Positions 16,691 through 24,782 of a stretch of 64,000 bases of DNA are shown one piece after another (position 1 is the first letter of the stretch; each line of letters starts with the position of its first letter). Made by a program: the position numbers and the translations under genes. Source of the stretch: Pseudomonadota bacterium (lineage in GTDB: Bacteria > Chloroflexota > UBA5177 > JAJPKF01); contig JAJPKF010000019.1 in NCBI GenBank assembly GCA_021323865.1, positions 194,747 to 258,746 on the forward strand. Reading direction: 5' to 3'. The notes below the pieces were generated by a model, which made no database searches, had not been told where the DNA came from, and worked only from the letters and a program-made list of their open reading frames with translations.

Positions 16691-18610
16691 ATGTCGAGTG
16701 GTACCAATCTGACCGGTGTCGCCATCGCCACGGCGGGACACGTGGACCATGGGAAATCCAGCCTCGTGCGGGCATTGACGGGCACGGATCCCGATCGACT
16801 CCCTGAAGAGCGCCGGCGGGGGATGACGATCGACGTGGGCTTTGCATCCACTCGGCTGCCCTCGGGAAGGGTCGCAGCGTTTCTCGATGTCCCCGGTCAC
16901 GAGCGCTTCGTGTCAAACATGGTCGTGGGAGCCGCCGGTGCGGATTACGGTCTGCTGGTCGTCGCTGCAGACGAGGGCGTGATGCCCCAGACGCGGGAGC
17001 ATCTCCAGGTTCTGAATGTTCTTGGTTTGCCGGTACGAGTGGTGGCTCTCACCAAGATGGATGTCGCCGGCGGCGAGATGACATCCTTGGCTATCGACGA
17101 AGTGCAGGATCTCTTCGTCCGAACCGGACAGGCCGGACCGCTCATCGTGCGCACGAGCACGCTTACCGGTCAGGGGCTGCCGGACTTGCTGGCGGCCCTC
17201 GACACCCTTCCCGACCGAAGGTGCGAGGAGCCCGACTTCGTACACGTTGCCGTCGATCGTGTGTTCAGTCTGCCGGGTTTCGGGGCGGTTGTGACGGGGA
17301 CCGTCCGGGGAGGAGTGCTCGAGGAAGGCGCCACCTTGGAACTTCTCCCCTCCCACCGGCGGGTGCGGGTTCGGGGAATCCAGTCTCACGGTGATCAGAC
17401 TCGGGCCCTCGCCGCAGGCCAGCGTGCCGGAATCAACCTTCAGGGAGTGACCCATCACGACATGCGTCGTGGCGACGTCCTGGCCGAACCGGGCAGCTTC
17501 CTGCCCACAAGGCGCGCGGACGCGTGGGTATCAGTCGGACGAGATGCGCCGGGTCCGCTCAGGTCGAATCAGGAGGTGACGGTTCATGCCGGCACTGCCG
17601 ATCTTCTCGCCTCGCTACATCCGCTGACGGGAGATTCGATCGTACCCGGCTCTTGTGGTTGGGCTCAGCTCCGCTTTCGGAGCAAGGCAGTTCTGTGGAG
17701 GCGAGAAAGGATCGTCCTGCGGACGTTGTCCCCGGCGGTGACGGTGGGCGGAGCGACCATTGCGGACACCCAGCCACGTCGACGGAGTCATATCGATTCG
17801 GTCCGCAGACTCGAGGGGCTCCTATCGAGCAACACCGACATGGTCATGCGTATGCATCTTTCGCAGCGACCGCGAACGGTGGACGAGCTGGCGCAACGCG
17901 CTGCGGTTTCCACCCAGTCGGCGCGTGACGCTCTCGACCGGCTGTGCAAGTCGGGCGAGGTCCTGGTGGTTGCGTCCCGATATGCCTCTCAGGAATGGTT
18001 GAGCCGCATGGCCTTGGCGGCTGGCGATGAGGTCGCTCGATATCACGATCGGTTTCCCCTCCGGGTCTTCATGCCTCGGGAGGAGCTGCGTTCTCGCCTA
18101 CGAGTTGGCCACAGTGAGTTTCAGGCAGTCATGCGGGTGGTGGAGAACCAGGCTAGAGGGAAGACGGTCGGGCTACACATGGCGGACAACGAGGCAAGTC
18201 AACTCGTCATCGACAGCAGCTCCGCCGGCTCAGCGCCAACAGACACTGGCGACGTCGAGGGTCTTATCCACGCGATCCGGGAGGCGGAGTTCTCGCCTGG
18301 CAATATCACGGAACTTGCACGACAACATGACGTGTCGACTGAGAGTCTGAGGCGTCTGCGGGATCTTGGTCGTCTGGTGCGGGTCAGCGACTCTATCTAC
18401 CTCACGCAAGAGCAATGGAAGCAACTACAAGCCCTCGTGGGCGAGTACCTCGTCCGGCAGGATCGGGCGACCGTGGCCGAGATTCGCGACCTGCTCAAGA
18501 CCTCTCGCAAGTACGCGCTTGCGTATCTCGAAGCACTCGACGAACAGCGATTTACCCGGAGAGTCGGGGACGAGCGCGTCCTCATGGCCGCCCGTGCGCA
18601 TCGCACTTAA
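16691..18610 (+). CDS. selB: Selenocysteine-specific elongation factor SelB
   Basis: SelB is a GTPase that brings Sec-tRNA to in-frame UGA codons marked by a SECIS hairpin. The 639-residue product has EF-Tu-like G1 GHVDHGKS (16-23), G2 RGMTIDVGF, G3 DVPGHERF and G4 TKMD, then beta-barrel domains (SLPGFGAVVTGTV). Its C-terminal third (for example SRKYALAYLEALDEQRF) has the winged-helix repeats that bind SECIS RNA. The ATG at 16691 is chosen because it puts about 15 residues before G1; the in-frame ATG at 16619 adds an unrelated 24-residue leader. selA, selD and tRNA-Sec are not in this window. Confidence 0.88.
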   Translation: MSSGTNLTGVAIATAGHVDHGKSSLVRALTGTDPDRLPEERRRGMTIDVGFASTRLPSGRVAAFLDVPGHERFVSNMVVGAAGADYGLLVVAADEGVMPQTREHLQVLNVLGLPVRVVALTKMDVAGGEMTSLAIDEVQDLFVRTGQAGPLIVRTSTLTGQGLPDLLAALDTLPDRRCEEPDFVHVAVDRVFSLPGFGAVVTGTVRGGVLEEGATLELLPSHRRVRVRGIQSHGDQTRALAAGQRAGINLQGVTHHDMRRGDVLAEPGSFLPTRRADAWVSVGRDAPGPLRSNQEVTVHAGTADLLASLHPLTGDSIVPGSCGWAQLRFRSKAVLWRRERIVLRTLSPAVTVGGATIADTQPRRRSHIDSVRRLEGLLSSNTDMVMRMHLSQRPRTVDELAQRAAVSTQSARDALDRLCKSGEVLVVASRYASQEWLSRMALAAGDEVARYHDRFPLRVFMPREELRSRLRVGHSEFQAVMRVVENQARGKTVGLHMADNEASQLVIDSSSAGSAPTDTGDVEGLIHAIREAEFSPGNITELARQHDVSTESLRRLRDLGRLVRVSDSIYLTQEQWKQLQALVGEYLVRQDRATVAEIRDLLKTSRKYALAYLEALDEQRFTRRVGDERVLMAARAHRT

Positions 18611-19676
18611 CGCGCATCTCATGCCGGCCGGTCAAACGTATCGTTCTGCGGGAGTGGCGCAGTACATTGCTCAGCTCATGAGCCGGCTGCCTGCCCTCGG
18701 CCCCCGCCACGAATGGGTGTTCTTTACGCCGCCCGGTGCCGTAGGAGAGCACTCGTGCCCCTCGCATTTGCCAACTCGAAGCGCTCCCATGCGCATCCTT
18801 TGGGAACAGGTCCTCGAGGCGCCCATCGCGCGGCGCAGACGCATCGATGTCGTTCACAATCCGGTCAACGTGAAACCGCTCTTTCTGGCCCGGCCCAATG
18901 TCGTCACGCTGCATGATCTGGCGTTTCTCAAGTTCCCCGAGACCTTCCCGCGATCAAAGGCCCTGTATCTTCGCTCTGCCGTGGGCAAGTCGGTACGGGA
19001 TGCCGATCGGGTGATCACGCCCTCGGAGTCCACACGGGAGGACGCCGTGGTCCACTTGGGCGCTCGCCGGGAACGGGTGGTCGTCATCCCCATGGGTGTG
19101 GACGAGCGGTTCCGACCCGCAACGGATGCAGTCAGGCCTCTTCCGGAGCCGTTCATCCTGTCTGTGGGAACGTTGGAGCCGCGCAAGAACCTACCGCTTC
19201 TGCTGCGTGCGTTTGCGCAGCTGCGGGAGGGCGGGTATCCGCACCGGTTGGTGCTGATCGGTGCGAAGGGATGGATGTACCAAGAGGTGTTCGGCCTCAT
19301 TCAGCGCCTGGCTCTGACGGAACCGGTCTCGATGCCCGGGTATGTGGCGGATCTGGTGCCGTGGTATAACTATGCCGATTTGTTCGTATATCCCTCGGTC
19401 TACGAGGGATTCGGCCTCCCACCTCTGGAGGCGATGGCTTGTGGCACGCCGGTGGTAACCTCGTCGGCCGGTTCTCTTCGGGAGGTCGTGGACGACGCGG
19501 GCGTGCTCGTGAGCGGAAACGACGAGAATGAGCTGGCTGCTGCGATGCGCCGGGTCCTGGATGACCCAACGTTAGCCGCGGCACTCAGAGCGCGTGGAGA
19601 GGAGCGAGCACGGTCGTTTTCCTGGGAGGCTACCGCCCGAGCGACTCTGGCGGTTTACGAAGAGTTAGGTCGCTAG
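18594..19676 (+). CDS. Glycosyltransferase family 4
   Basis: A 360-residue GT-B glycosyltransferase with both domains. The N-terminus is RIALNAHLMP with a glycine-rich acceptor-side loop (SAGVAQYI); the C-terminal domain has LSVGTLEPRKNLPLLLRAF and an intact E-x7-E donor motif in YEGFGLPPLEAMACG. The start is GTG at 18594, overlapping the end of selB by 17 nt, because the conserved N-terminal strand begins there. It would add one sugar to a lipid-linked repeat unit. It is followed after 4 nt by the priming sugar transferase, opening an exopolysaccharide operon. Confidence 0.9.
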   Translation: MRIALNAHLMPAGQTYRSAGVAQYIAQLMSRLPALGPRHEWVFFTPPGAVGEHSCPSHLPTRSAPMRILWEQVLEAPIARRRRIDVVHNPVNVKPLFLARPNVVTLHDLAFLKFPETFPRSKALYLRSAVGKSVRDADRVITPSESTREDAVVHLGARRERVVVIPMGVDERFRPATDAVRPLPEPFILSVGTLEPRKNLPLLLRAFAQLREGGYPHRLVLIGAKGWMYQEVFGLIQRLALTEPVSMPGYVADLVPWYNYADLFVYPSVYEGFGLPPLEAMACGTPVVTSSAGSLREVVDDAGVLVSGNDENELAAAMRRVLDDPTLAAALRARGEERARSFSWEATARATLAVYEELGR

Positions 19677-19680
19677 AGCG

Positions 19681-21201
19681 GTGAGCATGCTCGAGTACCG
19701 GAACCACCAACCGCAGGCGACGCCGCTGCCGGCTCGGTCAGCCGAGACGGCGGCTCGGGCCGTCGGGACCCGTCGCGCGCTTCGCCTCGGGCTCGTCGCC
19801 ATTGACCTGGCTATCGTCTACCTGGCCTTCCTCGTGGCCTACTGGATTCGATACGACGTCCGCCTTGGTCCGCACATTCGAGATCAGCTGGGCTTCGATG
19901 CCTATCGTCCCCTGGTAATTCCGGTCATGATGCTCATGCTCATCGCCCTTTGGAGCAAGGGAGCCTACCGGCTCAAGCTGGGACATGAGCTGGAGGACGA
20001 CGTTTCGGCCGCCTTCAGCTCGGCAACCATCGCCGTCGCAACCCTGGTGGTCTTGACCACCATGCTGCAGCGATACGAGTACTCTCGGGGCGTCATGCTT
20101 TACCTTTGGGTCTCGCTCATCCTCATGGTTGTGCTCGGAAGGCTGGCGTTCCGCCAGTTCTTGAGCATTCTCCATAGACGAGGGATCGGCGTGAGGCGGC
20201 TACTCATCGTGGGGGCCACGGATGTCGGAAAGATGATCATGCAAGGAGTGGCGGGGCGCCGCGACTTGGGCTACGACCTGGTCGGGTTCGTCCACACTCG
20301 CTCTGAGGGCGTGGGCCATTCGATCCCTCGGGCAACGGGAACCGATTTTGGGCGGTTCCGCAATCTCGGCTTCGCCACCGATGTTCCCGATTTGACCGAC
20401 CGGGAGCGAGTCGACGAAGTCATCATCGCGCTTCCGGCTTCCGCGCATGAAGAGATCTGGCCGATCATGCAGCACTGCGAATCCGCGGGCATCGGATTCA
20501 AGATCGTGCCCGACACCTTTGAGCTGAGCCTGGGACAGGTGGAGGTTGACGACATCGCCGGAATCCCGGTGCTTGACGTAAGGGAGCAACCGTTACGGGC
20601 CTTCAAACACGGTGTGAAGCAGGTCGTGGACTTCTCACTCGCCGTGGTGTTGACTGCCCTGTTCTCTCCCATCTTTCTGGTCACCGCCATCGCCATTAAG
20701 CTCGACTCCCAGGGGCCCATATTCTTCGGTCAGTGCCGCGTCGGTCAGAATGGACGCACCTTCACGTGTTGGAAGTTCCGCTCCATGCGCCACGGGGCAG
20801 AAGAGCTGGCGGCTGACCTTCGGCCATTTAACGACACGAGCGGTCCCGTCTTCAAGATGAAGGATGATCCCCGTTGCACCCGCGTGGGCCGCTTCATCCG
20901 ACGCCATGGCGTCGACGAGCTGCCCCAGCTATGGAACGTCATCAAACGAGACATGAGCCTCGTCGGGCCGCGACCGGCGCTCCCTCAGGAGGTCAGCAGC
21001 TATGAGGCGTGGCATACCCGTCGTCTGCAGACTCGACCGGGCATCACCGGTATTTGGCAGGTCAGCGGACGCAGTGACCTTTCCTTCGACGAGATGGTCA
21101 TGATGGACGTCTACTACATAGAGAACTGGTCGCTGCTGCTGGATGCGAAGATACTGCTCCGCACTATTGCCGCCATGATCACTGGTCGCGGAGCCTATTG
21201 A
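19681..21201 (+). CDS. Polyprenyl-phosphate glycosyl-1-phosphotransferase
   Basis: A 506-residue priming enzyme that moves a sugar-1-phosphate from UDP-sugar to undecaprenyl phosphate, starting each exopolysaccharide repeat. About five hydrophobic segments precede a nucleotide-binding CoA_binding_3-like domain (LLIVGATDVGK, about residue 180). The C-terminal bacterial sugar transferase domain has KFRSMRHGAEEL, RRHGVDELPQLWNV, MSLVGPRPALP and RPGITGIWQVSGRSDL. The start is GTG at 19681, with an ATG two codons in. Sugar specificity (glucose or galactose) cannot be decided by eye. Confidence 0.9.
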   Translation: MSMLEYRNHQPQATPLPARSAETAARAVGTRRALRLGLVAIDLAIVYLAFLVAYWIRYDVRLGPHIRDQLGFDAYRPLVIPVMMLMLIALWSKGAYRLKLGHELEDDVSAAFSSATIAVATLVVLTTMLQRYEYSRGVMLYLWVSLILMVVLGRLAFRQFLSILHRRGIGVRRLLIVGATDVGKMIMQGVAGRRDLGYDLVGFVHTRSEGVGHSIPRATGTDFGRFRNLGFATDVPDLTDRERVDEVIIALPASAHEEIWPIMQHCESAGIGFKIVPDTFELSLGQVEVDDIAGIPVLDVREQPLRAFKHGVKQVVDFSLAVVLTALFSPIFLVTAIAIKLDSQGPIFFGQCRVGQNGRTFTCWKFRSMRHGAEELAADLRPFNDTSGPVFKMKDDPRCTRVGRFIRRHGVDELPQLWNVIKRDMSLVGPRPALPQEVSSYEAWHTRRLQTRPGITGIWQVSGRSDLSFDEMVMMDVYYIENWSLLLDAKILLRTIAAMITGRGAY

Positions 21202-21229
21202 TCGGTTTCTCTCAACCGGCAGCCCAGTA

Positions 21230-21904
21230 ATGGAGCTCCGCGACGCTCTCAGCGTCCTGGGTCGACGGTGGCTGCCCTTGGTGGCAATCCTTGCCGTCAT
21301 TGTGATCGGCAGTGTGCTCGTTGCGGCCGACGGGTACCGGCACCGCCCATACCAAGGTTCTCTTCAAGTGTTCGTCTGGGCACGCTCACCCGCCTCTGGG
21401 ATCAGCGGGAACAGGAGTCTGGAGAGTGAAGCGGGATTCATGGCCCAGGATCTGGCCAGTGTGCTGATGAGCCGGTCGGCGGCGAGCTTTGTCAGCCACC
21501 AGCCGGCTGTCCGCGCCGCGGGTCCGTCGACCGCAGACATTCAGACCGCCGTTCGGTCTTCCGTGAGCGGTCGGACGGTGACTGTTACCGTCATGGAGTC
21601 GAGCGCCGCCAAGACAAGAGCAGTGGTTCTCGCGGAGCGGCTGGCGGTGGAGCAGCGGGCTCGCTTCGTGGGACCCGTAGAGGCGGCTCGAAGTGGCGCT
21701 CGGGTAATTGGAATATCGGCTCCCGTTCGATCTTCGGCCAGGTCGCTGGTCTTGGCGCTCCTCGTTCGTCTGGTCTTGGGGTTGGCAATCGCCATTGCCG
21801 TGGCGTTGGCGTGGGACTACCTGGACGATGCCGTTCATGATGCCTCCGAATTCGAGCGGGAACTCGGCGCTCCCGTCCTGGCGACAATCCGATCTGCCCC
21901 ATGA
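21230..21904 (+). CDS. Wzz-type polysaccharide co-polymerase (chain-length determinant)
   Basis: A 224-residue membrane protein with an N-terminal helix (about 14-35), an extracytoplasmic region that begins YQGSLQVFVWA, and a C-terminal helix (about 165-195) ending in DYLDDAVHDASEFERELGAPV. This is the layout of Wzz/CapA-like proteins that set polymer length with a BY-kinase. The stop overlaps the next gene by 4 nt. In Gram-positive-like systems the C-terminal cytoplasmic tail of this protein activates the kinase, so the pairing with the kinase-like gene is significant. Confidence 0.8.
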   Translation: MELRDALSVLGRRWLPLVAILAVIVIGSVLVAADGYRHRPYQGSLQVFVWARSPASGISGNRSLESEAGFMAQDLASVLMSRSAASFVSHQPAVRAAGPSTADIQTAVRSSVSGRTVTVTVMESSAAKTRAVVLAERLAVEQRARFVGPVEAARSGARVIGISAPVRSSARSLVLALLVRLVLGLAIAIAVALAWDYLDDAVHDASEFERELGAPVLATIRSAP

Positions 21905-22410
21905 AGTCCGACGCCGGCGACATCATGCGGCTATCGGCGGCAGCCCTCGCCGTCTCCTATGAGCTGGAGGTGCAGCGACCCGATTTCCGGACATTGCTCG
22001 TCTCGGGCCTTGCTGTGGAGCAGGTGAATCTCATCGCTCACGCGCTTGCGAAGGCGATGGCGCAGGAAAAGCCGGTACGGCTCTTCACTGGCGCGACTCA
22101 GGCTCCTGGCCAATCCAACCAGGACGACTCGACTTCAATCCATCCCTTGAAAAGCCTCGTCGACGTTGTGCCGTCGGGCCCGGTCAGCCTCCGGCGATGG
22201 CTCGGCGAGCAAGCGGTCGATGGCCGTGCGCTCGTCGTCACACCGAATCTCCTCGACGACCCGATAAGTCTGGCGGTCGCCGCTGTGGCAGATGGGGTCC
22301 TTCTCCTCGTCCAGTCGGGTCGAACGACGCGGCCCATGTGCCGGCAAGCCGCTCGAGTGCTGGCAGACGTATCAGCCTCTTTGCTGGGCGTCGTGGTGGT
22401 GGGCCGATGA
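21901..22410 (+). CDS. BY-kinase-like protein lacking the P-loop
   Basis: A 169-residue protein in the position of the CpsD/Wzc tyrosine autokinase. The C-terminal half keeps the kinase-like strand DGVLLLVQSGRTT, the helix CRQAARVLADVSASLLG and the final VVVV strand. Where Walker A (GEGKT-type) should be, after TLLVSG, there is only LAVEQVNLI. No Walker A' Asp segment and no Tyr-rich tail are present. It is shorter than real BY-kinases (about 230 residues). It is most likely a pseudokinase-like adaptor between Wzz and the phosphatase; remote alternatives cannot be excluded. Both ends overlap neighbours by 4 nt. Confidence 0.6.
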   Translation: MKSDAGDIMRLSAAALAVSYELEVQRPDFRTLLVSGLAVEQVNLIAHALAKAMAQEKPVRLFTGATQAPGQSNQDDSTSIHPLKSLVDVVPSGPVSLRRWLGEQAVDGRALVVTPNLLDDPISLAVAAVADGVLLLVQSGRTTRPMCRQAARVLADVSASLLGVVVVGR

Positions 22411-23210
22411 CCGAGTCGCAAGGCTATGTCGATCTCCATCTGCATCTTCTGCCCAATGTGGACGACGGCCCGAGATCCATGGAAGACGCCGTGGACATGG
22501 CTCGGGTGTTGGTCGATGACGGAGTGGCTGCCGCTACCGTTACTCCACACTTCAACGAGTGGAACCCGGACCTCCTCCCAAACGTGGACGCCCTGACGGA
22601 GCAGATCGACTCACTTCGCCAATCCTTGGACTCGGAGCAGGTGCCTCTGCAATTACTTACCGGGGCCGAGCACTTCCTTACGCCTGAGCTACTACACAAG
22701 CTCAAGCTTGGCGAGGCGCCGACCTTGGCGGGAGGGCCCTACATCCTTGTCGAGCTGCCCTTTGGAGACAAACCGATCTATGCCGACGAGCTGCTCCACC
22801 AGTTGGGTCTGTCGGAGGTTATGCCGGTCCTGGCTCATCCCGAACGGTATCGGTGGGTCCAACAGGATCCTGACAGTATCCGGCCACTCCGCGAGCGCGG
22901 GGTGCTCCTGCAGCTGACGGCGGCCAGCATGCTCGGCCACTATGGACCGGGCATTCGCAAGACGGCCGAGCGACTCCTCTTACACGGCGACTATCACCTG
23001 GTCGGTTCCGATCGCCACCGGGCACGCCAGTCCCGCTCACTGTCTGAACTTGAGGCTGCGGTTGCGCCACTCATCGGCTCGGATGCCACCGATGTGCTCT
23101 TCCGTCAGAACCCGCGCCGCGTTCTTCGGGGGGAGCCACTTCTGCCCGTTCTGGAGGAGCCGATTCAGCCACCCAAGAAGACGCTATTGAGCTTTCTGGG
23201 ACGATCCTAA
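22407..23210 (+). CDS. CpsB/YwqE-type PHP-domain tyrosine-protein phosphatase
   Basis: A 267-residue PHP metalloenzyme. Metal ligands are visible as DLHLHLLPNVDDG at the N-terminus, VTPHFNEW, TGAEHFL, LAHPERY and VGSDRHR. In capsule systems CpsB removes phosphate from the Tyr-rich tail of the BY-kinase. The ATG at 22407 overlaps the preceding stop and begins the family's canonical YVDLHLHLLP. A longer open frame upstream is only read-through of another frame. Its gene overlaps coaBC tail-to-tail by 27 nt. Confidence 0.9.
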   Translation: MTESQGYVDLHLHLLPNVDDGPRSMEDAVDMARVLVDDGVAAATVTPHFNEWNPDLLPNVDALTEQIDSLRQSLDSEQVPLQLLTGAEHFLTPELLHKLKLGEAPTLAGGPYILVELPFGDKPIYADELLHQLGLSEVMPVLAHPERYRWVQQDPDSIRPLRERGVLLQLTAASMLGHYGPGIRKTAERLLLHGDYHLVGSDRHRARQSRSLSELEAAVAPLIGSDATDVLFRQNPRRVLRGEPLLPVLEEPIQPPKKTLLSFLGRS

Positions 23211-24425
23211 GAGCTGAACCAGTCGGTCCAGGATCAGGTCGGCGACCTCGCGCTTCGACAGCTTGGGGAGCCGCTGTTCATCTCCGGTCCGGTCGAACAG
23301 GGTCACGGTGTTCCAATCCGAGCCGAATACCTCACCCCCTGTGCCGCTCACATCGTTGGCGACGACGAGGTCGAGCTGCTTCTCGGCCAGCTTGCGCCTG
23401 GCTTCGGCGGCCAGATTCCCGGTTTCCGCGGCGAACCCGATGCGAATCAGTCCGTCGAACCCTTGCAGCTCCTGAAGCACATCCGAAGTCGCCTCAAGGA
23501 CCAATAACGGAGCGCCGGACGCCTTCTTGAGCTTTTGATCGGCGACATGCGCGGGCCGGAAGTCGGCGACCGCCGCTGCCATTACCAAAGCACGCGCCTT
23601 GGTGGCGGCTTCCAGCACCGCATCGCGCATCTCCGCGGCCGTCTCGACCCGCAGCACTTGAACGGATTCCGGCAACCGGGCCGGAAGGCTTGAGTCAACG
23701 GGGCCCGAGATCATAGTGACAGTGGCCCCTCTGGCGGCGGCCGCTTCGGCAATGCTGAACCCCATCTTCCCCGAGCTCCGGTTGGAGAGAAAACGCACCG
23801 GATCAATCGCTTCTCGGGTCGGCCCGGCAGTCACCACGATCGGTGTGCCCTTGAGGTCCTGATCTCTTCCGACCCCGGCGACAAGCACTGCTTCGATAGC
23901 AGCCATGATGTCCTCGGGCTCAACCATGCGGCCGAGCCCCGACTCACCCGATGCCAGCCGCCCTGTTGCCGGCCCCACGATATGCGCTCCTCTCGACCGA
24001 AGCGTATCCAGATGCGCCTGCGTGGCGGGATGCGTGTACATTCCGGTTTCCATTGCCGGAGCGAGCACCACTGGGCGGCGGCTCGCAAGGGCGATGGCCC
24101 CCAGGAGGTCGTCTGCCATGCCGAGGGCGAATCTCGCAAGGACGTCTGCCGTGGCGGGCGCCACGACCAATGTATCGGGCCACTCCGCTAGCTCGAGATG
24201 GCCGGCCACACCCATTTGCCGCTGATCCCAGAGGGAGCCAGCTACCTCATGGCCCGTGAGAGCCGCAAACGTTTCCGCGGACACAAATCGAGCGCCCGAC
24301 CGGCTGAGGACGACGCGCACCTCGGCTCCGGACTTGGTCAGCATGCTGGCCAGAGCGGCACCCTTGAAGGCCGCTATGCTGCCCGTTACGCCCAGGAGAA
24401 TCCGCTTGCCGCTCAACTCCGTCAT
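23184..24425 (-). CDS. coaBC: Phosphopantothenoylcysteine decarboxylase / phosphopantothenate-cysteine ligase
   Basis: A bifunctional enzyme of coenzyme A synthesis: CoaB joins Cys to phosphopantothenate, and CoaC decarboxylates the product. The CoaC half (about 1-185) has VTGSIAAFKGAAL, the active-site His in HLELAEWPD and PAMETGMYTHP. The clamp that carries the reactive Cys in E. coli reads LASGESGLGRM, with Ser in its place. The CoaB half has VTAGPTREAIDPVRFLSNRS and GKMGFSIAEAAAARGA. The start at 24425 (MTELSGKRILLG) is where the family begins; an upstream in-frame ATG at 24551 would run into the tRNA promoter. About 413 residues. Confidence 0.92.
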   Translation of the reverse strand: MTELSGKRILLGVTGSIAAFKGAALASMLTKSGAEVRVVLSRSGARFVSAETFAALTGHEVAGSLWDQRQMGVAGHLELAEWPDTLVVAPATADVLARFALGMADDLLGAIALASRRPVVLAPAMETGMYTHPATQAHLDTLRSRGAHIVGPATGRLASGESGLGRMVEPEDIMAAIEAVLVAGVGRDQDLKGTPIVVTAGPTREAIDPVRFLSNRSSGKMGFSIAEAAAARGATVTMISGPVDSSLPARLPESVQVLRVETAAEMRDAVLEAATKARALVMAAAVADFRPAHVADQKLKKASGAPLLVLEATSDVLQELQGFDGLIRIGFAAETGNLAAEARRKLAEKQLDLVVANDVSGTGGEVFGSDWNTVTLFDRTGDEQRLPKLSKREVADLILDRLVQLLGSSQKAQ

Positions 24426-24557
24426 GCTCAAGAATAGGGAACAGGGGGTCGACCGCAGGTCGATGGGCGGGTTCGACCGATTTGGCCCCGTCCTGCTAGA
24501 GTCGAGTATCGGCGTGCCCAGGGCGGGAGTAGCAGGTGCTCCGGCTCTCATTCGCGT

Positions 24558-24636
24558 GGTCCCGTGGTGTAGCCTGGTTTAACATGCCACCCTGTCAAGG
24601 TGGAGATCGCCGGTTCAAATCCGGTCGGGACCGCCA
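24558..24636 (+). tRNA. tRNA-Asp (GTC)
   Basis: A 79-base cloverleaf with CCA encoded. The acceptor stem is GGTCCCG/CGGGACC, the D-arm contains GTAGCCTGGTTTAAC, the anticodon stem is CCACC/GGTGG with loop CTGTCAA, and the T-arm is CCGG-TTCAAAT-CCGG. The anticodon GTC reads Asp codons. It stands between coaBC (minus) and miaB (plus). Confidence 0.96.
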
Positions 24637-24782
24637 TCCCGTTTTTGGGGCAGAGCTGGGGTAGCCGGGCGCGAGCAGGTCTCGTCGTCAATGGCAAGCC
24701 CGAGTTCTTGCACGAGCCCGTCGCGCATTGGCGCCACCGTGCTAATGTCGATTGCTCCTACTCTCGGAAAGGGTTCACGTCG

